Shown: positions 24,530 through 32,919 of the stretch, piece after piece
Numbering within the stretch: the stretch's first letter is position 1
How the letters are laid out: each line of letters starts with the position of its first letter
Assembly (NCBI GenBank): GCA_017558175.1
Contig: JAFYWH010000094.1
Coordinates: 1-40,366, forward strand
Length of the DNA: 40,366 bases
Source of the DNA: Bacteroidaceae bacterium
Lineage (GTDB): Bacteria; Bacteroidota; Bacteroidia; Bacteroidales; Bacteroidaceae
Reading direction: 5' to 3'
Made by a program: the position numbers and the translations under genes
The notes under the pieces: generated by a model
Told to the model about the DNA's origin: nothing
What the model saw: the letters and a program-made list of their open reading frames with translations, nothing else
Database searches by the model: none

Positions 24530-25726
24530 ATGAAAGAACGACTCGTCACGCCCAGCTATCTGCTTATCATTGCAGCCAACTTCCTGCAATACTTCGGCTT
24601 CTGGTTGCTGATACCGGTACTCCCCTTCTACTTGCAGGAAGTGTTCGGTGCAGACAAGACCAGCATCGGTGCCATTCTTTCATGCTATACCGTGGCTGCA
24701 CTCTGCATGCGCCCGTTCTCCGGCTATCTGCTCGACACCTTTTCACGAAAGCCACTCTATCTGTTAGCTTACTTCCTTTTCACCACCATGTTCGGAGGAT
24801 ATATGCTGGCCGGCACACTCACCCTGTTCATCATGTTCCGCATTATCCACGGATTCTCGTTCGGCATGGTTACGGTGAGCGGAAATACCATTGTCATCGA
24901 CATCATGCCTGCCTCCCGACGCGGAGAAGGATTGGGATACTACGGACTGGCCAATAATACGGCCATGTCCATCGGTCCGATGGCGGGATTGTTCCTGCAC
25001 GAGGCAGCCGTGGGATATACCTGGATATTCAGTTGCTCGTTGGGAGCCTGCATCTTGGGATTCCTCTGCGCATATCTAGTGAAGACACCCTACAAACCGC
25101 CTGTAAAAAGAGAACCCATCTCGCTCGACCGCTTCATCCTGCTGAAAGGTATTCCAGCCGGTATCAGCCTGTTGCTCATGTCCATTCCTTACGGCATGAC
25201 TACCAACTATGTAGCCATGTATGCCAAGCAGATAGGCATCACCGCCTCTACCGGATTCTTCTTCACGCTGATGGCCATCGGTATGGCCGTATCGCGCCTG
25301 TTCTCCGGAAAGTTGGTCGATAAAGGAATGATTACACAAGTGATTAAAACCGGCTCTTGCCTGGTGTGCGCCTGCTTCTTCAGCCTGAGCGCCTGCGGAT
25401 GGATCATCGGTTGGAGTTTACCGGCTACTACAGTTTTCTTCTTCGCCATCGCCTTGTTGTTGGGAGTAGGATTCGGCATCATGTTCCCGGCATACAATAC
25501 GCTATTTGTGAACTTGGCACCCAATAGCCAACGCGGAACAGCCACCAGCACCTACCTCACCTCATGGGATGTAGGTATAGGCATCGGTATGGTTGTGGGA
25601 GGTTACATAGCCGAGATATCCACATTCAAGTTTGCTTATTTGGTGGGAGCGATTCTCACCATCGTATCCATCGGCTACATCTACGGCAAGGTGGTGCCCC
25701 ATTTCTTGAAACACCGCCTGCGTTAG
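24530..25726 (+). CDS. MFS transporter
   Basis: 398-aa inner-membrane protein with 12 hydrophobic helices. MFS features are visible: the loop after helix 2 with SGYLLDTFSRKPLYL (motif A-like), the helix 5 region of SIGPMAGLFLHE, and a central cytoplasmic loop KTPYKPPVKREPIS separating the halves. The family exports or imports small molecules by proton coupling. The substrate cannot be read; similar single MFS genes are often annotated as drug or sugar efflux. It overlaps the convergent gene at 25723-26871 by 4 bp at the stop codons. It stands alone on its strand after elements B and C. Confidence 0.88.
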   Translation: MKERLVTPSYLLIIAANFLQYFGFWLLIPVLPFYLQEVFGADKTSIGAILSCYTVAALCMRPFSGYLLDTFSRKPLYLLAYFLFTTMFGGYMLAGTLTLFIMFRIIHGFSFGMVTVSGNTIVIDIMPASRRGEGLGYYGLANNTAMSIGPMAGLFLHEAAVGYTWIFSCSLGACILGFLCAYLVKTPYKPPVKREPISLDRFILLKGIPAGISLLLMSIPYGMTTNYVAMYAKQIGITASTGFFFTLMAIGMAVSRLFSGKLVDKGMITQVIKTGSCLVCACFFSLSACGWIIGWSLPATTVFFFAIALLLGVGFGIMFPAYNTLFVNLAPNSQRGTATSTYLTSWDVGIGIGMVVGGYIAEISTFKFAYLVGAILTIVSIGYIYGKVVPHFLKHRLR

Positions 25727-26871
25727 TTCTTGTAGGTGAATACCCACAGATGGGAAGGACGCTCGCCGCTCAACGAAAACTGAGCCGAAAGGATGAACGA
25801 GCGGAACAACGGTGCGTTCTTCAGCACGAAAGCCGGCAGATAAGACTGGAAACGTTCCGGACGCTCGTCGATGCTCTTCATATCTACCACCAAGGAGAAA
25901 GCGGCCTCGTTCGAAAGATTGGCCACACATTCATTGAACAGGGAGCGCACGCCGGTATCGTTATCATCATAAGCTTCGTTCATGTAGAAAGCCGTAGAAT
26001 CCTTGTCGGCCGAGATAAGCAGATTCTCTTCCTTCACCACCGATACTTCGGCCAATCGTTCGGAAAGACAATCCATGCCATCATCGGCATCTTCCGCCAT
26101 GTAGGTGCTACCCATCAGGTACATCACATCGCTGTTCATATAGAAATCGTACTCGCTCCAGCAATCGGTATCGCAATCCAAGAACGGCATAGGAACCGAA
26201 CGCCCGTACAGCTTCAGCGAATGATGCTTCTTCTTGTCCTTCAAGATTTCCGAGAACACGGCATCATCCATCAGCGCCGTTTCGTCCAGCTGCGCATCAA
26301 TCACCTCTTCCACCAAACGTTTCTGATAGCTCAGCACCACAAATCCCTTTTCGGTATACGCCACCAGGAAGCGGTCGTGAACCAACGGATAGATCAGCAT
26401 CGACTTGCCACGATAAGATTCCTCCTTCGGCAAGAAATTGTTCGGCATGTAGTCCTTCATGATGTCGGTCAGCAGATGCTCGTCCACCACTCCGGTACGG
26501 AAATACACCACCTGATCCATGGAGGTACCCGGTTCGTGGAAACTCACCACCAGGTGACTCATGTCATGGTTCACCCCATGCGTATCGTCGGCATACTTGT
26601 CCAGCTCACCAATGAGGAAACTGAACAATCCGGACGACTGGAAATCGTCCAACTCCCGACTATAATTCAAATTGGGATATTCATTCAAGAAAGCATTGAC
26701 ATTGTCGCTCTCCAACACACCGGTGCAATCGGAAGGAACCAGGGAAAAGAGATTGAAATCGCGATTACGGTCTGCCATGTCCAGACGCATGAAAGCATAA
26801 TACCCTACTGCCAATGCAAATAGGAGTACAGAAACTATTGTTCCTAATTTCACAATCGTTTTCATTCTCAT
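25723..26871 (-). CDS. Membrane-anchored hypothetical protein
   Basis: 382-aa protein with an N-terminal membrane helix or uncleaved signal (about residues 8-28), then an exported domain of about 350 residues with mixed alpha/beta pattern. Repeated phrases such as FNLFSLVPSDCTGVLESDN and RGKSMLIYPLVHDRFLVAYTEKGFVVLSYQKRL suggest two similar halves, as in the large exported domains often listed as DUF3352-like in Bacteroidetes; this is a loose guess. Starts at 26871 or 26865 are equally possible. A -7 box lies at 26897-26904. It is monocistronic and its 3' end overlaps the MFS gene. Function is unknown. Confidence 0.78.
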   Translation of the reverse strand: MRMKTIVKLGTIVSVLLFALAVGYYAFMRLDMADRNRDFNLFSLVPSDCTGVLESDNVNAFLNEYPNLNYSRELDDFQSSGLFSFLIGELDKYADDTHGVNHDMSHLVVSFHEPGTSMDQVVYFRTGVVDEHLLTDIMKDYMPNNFLPKEESYRGKSMLIYPLVHDRFLVAYTEKGFVVLSYQKRLVEEVIDAQLDETALMDDAVFSEILKDKKKHHSLKLYGRSVPMPFLDCDTDCWSEYDFYMNSDVMYLMGSTYMAEDADDGMDCLSERLAEVSVVKEENLLISADKDSTAFYMNEAYDDNDTGVRSLFNECVANLSNEAAFSLVVDMKSIDERPERFQSYLPAFVLKNAPLFRSFILSAQFSLSGERPSHLWVFTYKN

Positions 26872-26896
26872 ACGTCGACGTTTTATGATTTTTTTG

Positions 26897-26904
26897 CAAA
26901 TTTA
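26897..26904 (-). promoter_or_regulatory. -7 box of the anchored hypothetical gene
   Basis: TAAATTTG on the minus strand, 25 bp before the start at 26871. Confidence 0.55.
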
Positions 26905-27020
26905 GCGATTCTTTTAAGAAAACAAAAGATTTATTACAGCAATTTTCACATTTTTTTCTTTTCGTTTCATCTTTTACACTTTCCTTTCATAACATATCTG
27001 TATGGGGTTTGTTCGCAAGG

Positions 27021-27043
27021 GGGGCAGGCTGCAAACCTGCCCC
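27021..27043. repeat. GC-rich inverted repeat
   Basis: GGGGCAGG (27021-27028) and CCTGCCCC (27036-27043) enclose CTGCAAA. It lies just after the stop of the leftward gene at 27055 but lacks a T-run, so it looks more like an intergenic palindromic repeat than a classic terminator. Confidence 0.55.
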
Positions 27044-27054
27044 TCCTACCCTCT

Positions 27055-27576
27055 TTACCAATTCCGATACTCATCCTCCTCGCATAGCCATCGGTTCAGC
27101 TTGCGGCGGTTGGCCGGGAAGGCAAGTCGATAGCCGTTGCAGATAGCTTCGTAGTCCACCCGCTCCATGCCGATGCCACACTCCACACATGTCATGGCAG
27201 CCAGCAGTTTCGACAAGCGTCCGTATCCATCTACATTCTCCGGCGGCAGCAAGTTCTCCTTCCCGCCTATCCCGCTCAGCCGGAGCACCGTGCGGATGTA
27301 GTTTTCCGTATCGTTCTCCAGCGGCGGTGCCCATCGGCCGACGATGTTCCCCACCTGGAAGAGCATCCCCTTGCTACAGAAATGCCCGTAGTAACTCTGC
27401 AAGATTTTCCACGCCGCCCGGTAGCCGTAGGCCATGCTCTTGAATTGCACGAAGTTGCAGTCGGTCTGCTTGTCGCGTGCACCCTCCCATTGGTCGGCAG
27501 AGCGGCGGATGTTCAGCGGATTGTTGTTTCTCTCTCCGCGCGATTGGTTCTTATTCATCGATTTTTGAACTTTCAT
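27055..27576 (-). CDS. Phage-type peptidoglycan hydrolase / structural P5-like protein
   Basis: About 173 aa. The segment RGERNNNPLNIRRSADQWEG followed by NFVQFKSMAYGYRAAWKILQSYY matches a domain common in Bacteroidales phages and accessory islands, often annotated as structural protein P5 or lysin, and presumed to act on peptidoglycan. No signal peptide is present. Three starts are possible: GTG at 27606 (overlapping the upstream stop as GTGA), ATG at 27576 and ATG at 27558. I use 27576 because it lies just after the AACAG-rich repeat that also precedes the HU gene at 33076 as non-coding DNA. It ends a leftward operon after the primase-helicase-like gene. It may be a remnant or an active part of a phage-derived module. 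Confidence 0.7.
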   Translation of the reverse strand: MKVQKSMNKNQSRGERNNNPLNIRRSADQWEGARDKQTDCNFVQFKSMAYGYRAAWKILQSYYGHFCSKGMLFQVGNIVGRWAPPLENDTENYIRTVLRLSGIGGKENLLPPENVDGYGRLSKLLAAMTCVECGIGMERVDYEAICNGYRLAFPANRRKLNRWLCEEDEYRNW

Positions 27577-27602
27577 TAAACTGTTTTCTGTTTTACTGTT
27601 TA

Positions 27603-29942
27603 TCACCGTCTGTTCAAGTAAGCCGCCGTCTTGGCATACTGCTGTTGTCCGGCATTCTCGTCGGTACGTTCCTCGCCCACCGGCTCAATGTACTTCCGCG
27701 ATTTCCAGGTAGACAGCATTGCTCCCAATCCACCCAACTCAATACCCTGCCGCAAACGCATCTGCTGCGCCTCGTCGCGGGTAAACACATCGGGCAGCAA
27801 GTCGAGCAGATTCTGCGGACCGCGTCTTTTCTCGCACATGTTGCTCTTCTCCACATCTTCTATGGCAGCGCCAAAAAACTTCATCTTGCACCACATGTCG
27901 TACTTCAAGCTCCAGCGTATGAAATCCTCCGTCACCTTGTCCCACACCCCACCTTGCGCCACGAACAGCACCATTGCCTTGAGAAAAGCTATGACATTGG
28001 CACGAAACGAGAGATTCTCGTACACACGGCTTTGCGACAAGCGGGCAAACTCGGCATTCTCCTCCCGCAGCTTCTTGGCCAGCGTCCGTGCTCCTCTACA
28101 TTCCACCAGTCCGCGCGCCTTGTTCAACCGCTCGATGTACGGGCGAAGCTCTTCGTCGAAGGTGGCATCGTACGTTCCGTACACCGGCATGTCTGCTCCG
28201 ATGGGCTGCTCCGGAATGGTACAGAAGTTGATGCGCGATATCGGTCCGTCGGTCAGCACAGAGCGGAAATACGCCTGTCCCTTATAGATGGTGGTCGAAG
28301 CATTCCAGTTGAAACGGATACACACACGCTCGCTCACCGAACCAGTTCCCACGCGCGTTTGTCCATACACATTACCCGGGTCGAACGCCAAGCACATAAT
28401 TTGGAAATGGTTCTTGCTTTTCGAGCTCGTCTTCAGCGCATCGAACTGGTCTATCTCGTTCATCCTCGTGTAGAGAAAGCGCTGCTCCGCATCCGAGAGC
28501 CGCTGCACAAAGGCGGCATTCGTCATGTCCGGATCTATTTCCTGAATCACCAATCCTTCCGGACGCTGGCGCTTGTCCTTGTTGGCTCCCTTGCTCTGCA
28601 TCTCCGTCTTCCACTCCTTTTCGCGCTGAAGGTTGTCCGTGTCGCGCTTGCGTATATCGGCTATAATGCGGTTTATCGGTTCGCTGATGCAGTTCTTTCC
28701 CGCTCCCGTGCCGGCCATGAGGCAGCACATCAGCGTAGCTTCATGCTCCACATTGTCTATATAGCGGAAGTACGTTTTCCACAGATGCGCCGCCAGCGCA
28801 GGAAACACCGCATGCGCCACAGCCGGCCGATAGATCTTCGGTGTCTTGCTTACCAGTAGCTTGATGAGCGGCGGGAGGCGTACCGGCATGGCAGGCGGAG
28901 TGTTGAGTTCCGATTTCTGGCTGATGATTTCCGTTTCCTCCATCTGCTGCCTACAGATGGACAATGTGCGCTTCATGATGCGTGGCATCGCCTTCGTCTG
29001 GTTCCGGCTACAGGCGCTACGGATGCTTGCCATCCACTTTTCCTTCGCCTCGCCATAGGTAGGCAGCACTTGCGAAATCCAGTTTGCATCGTCGTTGCAC
29101 ACATACCTCAAGTGGCAGGCCATGGAGAAGATGAACGTGTTTCGCGACCCATGTTCCGGTTGTCCGCCCATCTGCTCTTCCAACACCTCTACTATTGTTT
29201 CGTAGGGTATCCCGTCGTAAGTTTCCGGGTAGGTTTCTAATGAAGAATGAGGAATGAAGAATGAAGAATTTTTCTTACCATCCGAAGGCGATTCTTCATT
29301 CATTATTTTTCGTTCTTCATTATTAATCAATTCTTCATTAGTTCGGGCAAAGCCCTCATCAAGCTCCGCAGTCTTCGTTCTTAATTCTTCATTAAAAAGC
29401 GCTTCGCTCTGATAAAGCACATACTCCCGTGGCACCGCAAACGAGCAGCGGGCATAATCCTTCACGCATGCATCATACGTTTCATCGCCCAGCTGCTGCG
29501 CCATCCATGCCTGCGCCTCGGCCAGCGACATGCCCTGCTGCACGGCAAACACCAGTCGCAATCCTTCCAGGCTGGGCGAGATGTGCGCCAGCAAGATTCC
29601 CAACTCCTCCTTGCGTGCTTCTATCTCCGCCCACTTTGCCCGCGGATCGGGTATGTGGTCGAGGTCGTAAATGGAGAGTCCGCTCGGTATGGCATCCTCA
29701 TTCTTGCGCCGGCCGTTCTTGAAGGTAGCATGAAAGGTAAAGATAGGCAATCGCTTCTTCAGTTCCGCCTTCATCGTTTCGTACTCCTCTTTCGTTATTT
29801 CTCCCCGTCGGCACTTCTCCAAGGCATCTTCTATCTCAGCACATATCTGTGCCACTTGCCCCGAGTCGAGCGTCAGGCTGAGGAGGGTAGGCGTACATAC
29901 CCTAACCCTCGCCTTCACATTGTTTGCTATTCCGAAACTCAT
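27603..29942 (-). CDS. Primase-helicase-like protein (BT4734-like N-terminus with DUF3987/VirE-like core)
   Basis: 779 aa. Residues about 1-185 match the BT4734-like domain of the VirE/primase group, including SGLSIYDLDHI with Asp93 and Asp95 in the position of primase metal ligands. A hydrophilic linker (about 186-238) is encoded by repeat DNA. The core from about 345 carries MAGTGAGKNC (409-418), a P-loop with Asn where Ser or Thr is expected, and later CLAFDPGNVYGQTRVG and NEIDQFD (Walker B-like), as in DUF3987 proteins. Such proteins accompany Bacteroidales mobile elements and are thought to act in DNA replication or transfer. It overlaps the upstream gene by 4 bp (ATGA). The high GC content contrasts with the island at 11-19 kb. 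Confidence 0.82.
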   Translation of the reverse strand: MSFGIANNVKARVRVCTPTLLSLTLDSGQVAQICAEIEDALEKCRRGEITKEEYETMKAELKKRLPIFTFHATFKNGRRKNEDAIPSGLSIYDLDHIPDPRAKWAEIEARKEELGILLAHISPSLEGLRLVFAVQQGMSLAEAQAWMAQQLGDETYDACVKDYARCSFAVPREYVLYQSEALFNEELRTKTAELDEGFARTNEELINNEERKIMNEESPSDGKKNSSFFIPHSSLETYPETYDGIPYETIVEVLEEQMGGQPEHGSRNTFIFSMACHLRYVCNDDANWISQVLPTYGEAKEKWMASIRSACSRNQTKAMPRIMKRTLSICRQQMEETEIISQKSELNTPPAMPVRLPPLIKLLVSKTPKIYRPAVAHAVFPALAAHLWKTYFRYIDNVEHEATLMCCLMAGTGAGKNCISEPINRIIADIRKRDTDNLQREKEWKTEMQSKGANKDKRQRPEGLVIQEIDPDMTNAAFVQRLSDAEQRFLYTRMNEIDQFDALKTSSKSKNHFQIMCLAFDPGNVYGQTRVGTGSVSERVCIRFNWNASTTIYKGQAYFRSVLTDGPISRINFCTIPEQPIGADMPVYGTYDATFDEELRPYIERLNKARGLVECRGARTLAKKLREENAEFARLSQSRVYENLSFRANVIAFLKAMVLFVAQGGVWDKVTEDFIRWSLKYDMWCKMKFFGAAIEDVEKSNMCEKRRGPQNLLDLLPDVFTRDEAQQMRLRQGIELGGLGAMLSTWKSRKYIEPVGEERTDENAGQQQYAKTAAYLNRR
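29238..29398. repeat. AATGAAGAAT/ATTCTTCATT repeat array inside the coding sequence
   Basis: Three or more near copies of AATGAAGAAT (29239-29269) face several copies of ATTCTTCATT (29291-29340 and 29384-29393). Simple repeats of this kind are familiar from Bacteroidales intergenic regions. Here they lie inside the primase-helicase gene, remain in frame, and encode the linker containing ELINNEERKIMNEE and FFIPHSS. Confidence 0.75.
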
Positions 29943-30259
29943 GCTCGCTCATTTAAGTTTTCGTCCGTAATGATTTCCACAAAATTGCTGGCATCCACGC
30001 TTTCGCCCAAGATAGCTTGCGGAGCGTCTACCATCTCATCGCGGGCTATGCGCAGGTTCATGCGCACATCGCCATTGCACACGCTCACCCGTCCGTGCGG
30101 CAGCTTCATGTACTGCGTGCCGGGTTTGGGTTGCCAACGGCGGTGCTCGCTGAAGTTTCCTTCCGTGGGATTCACCAGCCCAATGGTTCCACGCATGCGG
30201 TTCGTACCGTTCAACAGCTGTGCATACACAGCATCCGAAATCTGAATCTTTACTTCCAT
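29939..30259 (-). CDS. Hypothetical protein upstream of the primase-helicase gene
   Basis: 106-aa cytoplasmic protein. It is a mix of strands and short helices with the phrases KIQISDAVYAQLLNGTNRMRG and YMKLPHGRVSVCNGDVRMNLRI. I do not recognise a family. Its stop overlaps the start of the primase-helicase gene by 4 bp (ATGA), a strong sign of translational coupling and of joint function. The N-terminus could be a small nucleic-acid-binding domain, but no motif proves it. A weak -7 box (AATCTTTG, minus strand, 30300-30307) lies upstream. Coding is supported by the overlap and by GC-rich composition like its neighbour. Confidence 0.7.
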   Translation of the reverse strand: MEVKIQISDAVYAQLLNGTNRMRGTIGLVNPTEGNFSEHRRWQPKPGTQYMKLPHGRVSVCNGDVRMNLRIARDEMVDAPQAILGESVDASNFVEIITDENLNERA

Positions 30260-30351
30260 AATTCTTTACTTTAAAGGTTAGTGTTTCTGTTTCACACCAC
30301 AAAGATTCAACGATTTTCTGACACAACGAAAGTATCCGCACAGACGGGACA

Positions 30352-30954
30352 TCACTGCGGATGTTCTGCCGAACAGACGCACTTACTTACGCACTCTTCG
30401 TGCAGAAATTGGAGGAAAAGGAGGGCGATTTGCCAATAGGCAGACAGGCCGGGCGAGGCGTGTTTCTGCTCCCATGCGGTGAGTGGCAGGCAGAACGGCT
30501 TGTCGATGTTCTTCTTCGCCAAATCGTCACGACGGCAAGGCACGGCAGGCGATCCGTCGCCATAAAGCTTCGCAATGCGTTGCGCCATACGCGCCATACA
30601 GCCATACTCATCGTCTATCATGTGGAGAAAATGAAGCGCCTTGTACACCGACAACCAATGGCGCGGAGAATGGAAAAGTGTAGGACGAGTGCCCTCCGGA
30701 GCAGGCTCGGCCAGGAGGCGTTGCAGCGCACGGCGCAACTGCCCGTCGGTAGGCGAGAGATTAGCATACCGGGCAAGCACGCTCTCGGCGGGACGTTGTT
30801 CGGACTGGTAATAGCGGTGACACACGCCCGCCAGTTCTTCGCCTATGCAGCTCATAAGCAGCCCCGGTGCTTCGGCTGCCTTTCCGCTACGGATGCACAC
30901 ATTCAGAAAATCCACTACGCGTTCCTGATTCAGGAACATTCTTTCGTCTTTCAT
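30352..30954 (-). CDS. Hypothetical helical protein of the accessory block
   Basis: 200-aa protein, helical through most of its length (ERVVDFLNVCIRSGKAAEA, SPRHWLSVYKALHFLHMIDD, AYWQIALLFLQFLHEEC), with Cys residues at the end but no clear zinc-binding spacing. No signal peptide is present. I do not recognise a family. It is the first of three or four leftward genes and is preceded by a 190-bp region with a promoter box, a hairpin with a T-run and two perfect palindromes. The gap to the next gene (92 bp) leaves room for a second promoter. The shadow ORF on the other strand is almost as long, so coding direction rests on operon context and codon appearance. Confidence 0.62.
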   Translation of the reverse strand: MKDERMFLNQERVVDFLNVCIRSGKAAEAPGLLMSCIGEELAGVCHRYYQSEQRPAESVLARYANLSPTDGQLRRALQRLLAEPAPEGTRPTLFHSPRHWLSVYKALHFLHMIDDEYGCMARMAQRIAKLYGDGSPAVPCRRDDLAKKNIDKPFCLPLTAWEQKHASPGLSAYWQIALLFLQFLHEECVSKCVCSAEHPQ

Positions 30955-30985
30955 AACCTAGAAGTTTTAGGCTAGACTTGCAGAG

Positions 30986-31017
30986 TGGATGCGCATCCAA
31001 GATTATGCACCGGTGCA
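30986..31017. promoter_or_regulatory. Two adjacent perfect palindromes
   Basis: TGGATGCGCATCCA (30986-30999) and TGCACCGGTGCA (31006-31017) are perfect 14-bp and 12-bp palindromes whose centres are 19 bp apart, roughly two helical turns. They sit 32 bp upstream of the gene at 30352-30954. They may be operators for a dimeric regulator or arms of RNA structure. Confidence 0.5.
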
Positions 31018-31064
31018 AGGCTCGGACAAGCTTCGCAGTTAATAATTATTGATGTTAATCGATA

Positions 31065-31119
31065 AAAAATGCCCGCAACCGGAAGGAGTTTCTTCCTCCC
31101 GATTGCGAGCACAAATATA
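31065..31119 (-). promoter_or_regulatory. Promoter followed by an attenuator-like hairpin
   Basis: On the minus strand TATATTTG (31119-31112) is followed within 10 bp by a hairpin: GCAATCGG pairs with CCGGTTGC around an inner GGAAG/CTTCC stem, then CATTTTTTATCG. A hairpin plus a T6 run directly after a promoter box could end transcription after about 40 nt. It may be either the leader attenuator of the gene at 30352-30954 or the terminator of the DUF1016 gene. Confidence 0.5.
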
Positions 31120-31146
31120 CATTTTATCTGTTTATTGTTTTTCTGT

Positions 31147-32193
31147 TTATTCTGTTTCAATATTAGTACAGGCAAGCAATTTATCCAACTGAGCCTGCAA
31201 TTCCTCCCGCTTAGGCAGATACAATTGGTATCGGGCTGCAAAAAGATGATTGGTTATCCCCTGAAGCGCATATTCCATCAGCAGCTCATCCTTTTTCGCT
31301 CCCAACACGATACCGATGGGAGGATTATCGTCGGGTTGACAAATTTCGGCCTTGAAATAATTCAGGTAGAGATTCATCTGACCGATGTCGTTATGCTTGA
31401 TTTCAGCCCGCTTCAAGTCTATCAGCACATAACACTTCAGGATGCAATGATAGAACACCAAATCTACCTTAAACTGACGACTTCCGATAGGCATCACATA
31501 CTGACGGCCAATGAATGCAAAACCTCGTCCAAGCTCCAGAAGGAATTGCTCCATATTGGTCTTGAGAGCCGTTTCCAGCTCCGTTTCCTTATATCTTTTC
31601 TTCTGCGGAAGTCCGGTAAATTCAAGCACAAAGGGGTCGCGGATAATGTCTTGCGGAGTCATCACCTGATGCCCTTCATTGGCCAAAGCCAATACGCCTT
31701 CCTTGTCGGTGCTTAATGCCAATCGCTGAAACAGAGCACTTTTCATCTGTCGCTTCAGTTCGCGCACTTTCCATCCTTCCTTGACACACTGTTTCAAGTA
31801 GAACTGCATTTCCAAGGGATCGTCACACTTGAGAATCTCATAATAATGGCTCCACGACAATTTGTGGGACAGCGTCCCACATTTTGGGAAAGCCAAATAA
31901 AGCTTTCTCATGTATGTCAGATTAGTGCGGTTAAAACCCTTCCCATTCAGCAAAGTCAAGTCCTTGGCAAGAGTGACCAACAGCTGCTTGCCATATTCAG
32001 CCCGGCTCTTTCCACCCTGTTCAAACTCCACAATATACTTGCCAGTTTGCCAGTTGGCTTCGAGCAGCTCCGTATTGACAGCACTGATAGCCTTCTCCTT
32101 GGCTTCATTCCAAAGCGAAGTAATATCGCACACCAACTGCTGATAGTCGGGATTGACCAAACAGACATTATTATTGTTTTCTACCTTACCCAT
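31147..32193 (-). CDS. YhcG/DUF1016-family PD-(D/E)xK nuclease-like protein
   Basis: 348-aa protein of the YhcG family. The N-terminal DUF1016 helical domain covers about residues 15-155, with WQTGKYIVEFEQGGKSRAEYG and GFNRTNLTYMRKLYLAF. The C-terminal nuclease-like domain (about 195-340) contains the strand FKVDLVFYH with an Asp and the strand CYVLIDLKR, which fits D-x-K in the second half of the motif. It matches the family in length and order. YhcG proteins occur in restriction-modification and other defence or mobile contexts; activity is inferred. It is flanked by near-identical 26-nt promoter segments (31098-31123 and 32329-32354), and AACAG repeats lie at both ends. This suggests insertion as a cassette. 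Confidence 0.88.
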   Translation of the reverse strand: MGKVENNNNVCLVNPDYQQLVCDITSLWNEAKEKAISAVNTELLEANWQTGKYIVEFEQGGKSRAEYGKQLLVTLAKDLTLLNGKGFNRTNLTYMRKLYLAFPKCGTLSHKLSWSHYYEILKCDDPLEMQFYLKQCVKEGWKVRELKRQMKSALFQRLALSTDKEGVLALANEGHQVMTPQDIIRDPFVLEFTGLPQKKRYKETELETALKTNMEQFLLELGRGFAFIGRQYVMPIGSRQFKVDLVFYHCILKCYVLIDLKRAEIKHNDIGQMNLYLNYFKAEICQPDDNPPIGIVLGAKKDELLMEYALQGITNHLFAARYQLYLPKREELQAQLDKLLACTNIETE

Positions 32194-32600
32194 ATGAATA
32201 AATTTTCATTATGCGAAGATATACAATTTAAACCAGAAAACACATGGGAAATCATAATTTTTCTTCTCATATCACTCAGACGACCTTAGGGCGAACGAAG
32301 CCTTTAGAGAACTGAAGAACGAACCTATCCCGATTGCGAGCGCAAAGATACATTAAACTAGATATGCAGAAATAACAATAAAACAGAAAACAATTATCGT
32401 AAGCAGCAATCCACACTCATGAAAACAAGTATAATTATTATATAATTATAAATTTTATTAGGGGGATATTTACTCTCTTACAAATATCTGTTTTCTGTTT
32501 TTCTGTTTTGCCGAAGGAGAAAAAGCAGGCAATTCGGCGTTTTACCGCAAGGAAATCTGCATTTTATGCAAAATGCGGAAATGTTTCGGTAGAGAGCCGG
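32194..32600. other. 407-bp gene-free stretch
   Basis: It holds the promoter box at 32343-32350, AACAG-type repeats at 32378-32395 and 32488-32509, and a very AT-rich segment around 32430-32460 with TATAATTATTATATAATTATA-like symmetry. I see no gene, tRNA or conserved RNA fold in it. Confidence 0.6.
32343..32350 (-). promoter_or_regulatory. -7 box of the YhcG/DUF1016 gene
   Basis: TATCTTTG on the minus strand within the 26-nt segment repeated at 31098-31123. It would give a leader of about 145 nt before the start at 32193. Confidence 0.55.
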
Positions 32601-32813
32601 TTATGGCTCTCCCAAATGCTTTACAATGGCAGCTACCTCGGGCGTGAGGAAGCTATGGCGGTTAGGGCGGTAGTGCAGTTCTTCCAGCTCCTGCATGAGC
32701 AGCGGACAGCCCTTTATCCAGCGATAGAGGTTCTTCATGGCGGTTTGGGGTGTGCTGCACGGATGGTAGAGCAAAGCCAGTTCGGCCTTGCCGTAAGGAC
32801 GGATTTTGAACAT
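32601..32813 (-). CDS. DUF4248 domain protein
   Basis: 70-aa protein. MFKIRPYGKAELALLYHPC, TAMKNLYRWIKGCPLLMQEL and the final VAAIVKHLGEP are the hallmarks of the small Bacteroidales DUF4248 family, which occurs next to HU-like genes and primase-like genes near polysaccharide loci and mobile regions. The helix-turn-helix-like pattern (SFLTPEVAAIVKHLG) suggests a small DNA-binding regulator, but the function is not established. It is divergent from the HU gene at 33076 across a region of about 260 bp that contains the CGGACA iterons. A -7 box lies at 32862-32869. The start at 32813 is the only ATG that gives the family N-terminus. Confidence 0.85.
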   Translation of the reverse strand: MFKIRPYGKAELALLYHPCSTPQTAMKNLYRWIKGCPLLMQELEELHYRPNRHSFLTPEVAAIVKHLGEP

Positions 32814-32861
32814 GTATGGTTTGATTTATGATGTATGATTCCTGACTTCTGGAGTACATAC

Positions 32862-32869
32862 AAATATAC
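32862..32869 (-). promoter_or_regulatory. -7 box of the DUF4248 gene
   Basis: TATATTTG on the minus strand, 48 bp before the start codon. The CGGACA iterons lie about 50 bp upstream of it, so they could act on both divergent promoters. Confidence 0.6.
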
Positions 32870-32919
32870 TAAATTTGAAGCCGTTTTGCAAGCTATTACG
32901 AATCTTTTTCACCCTAATA

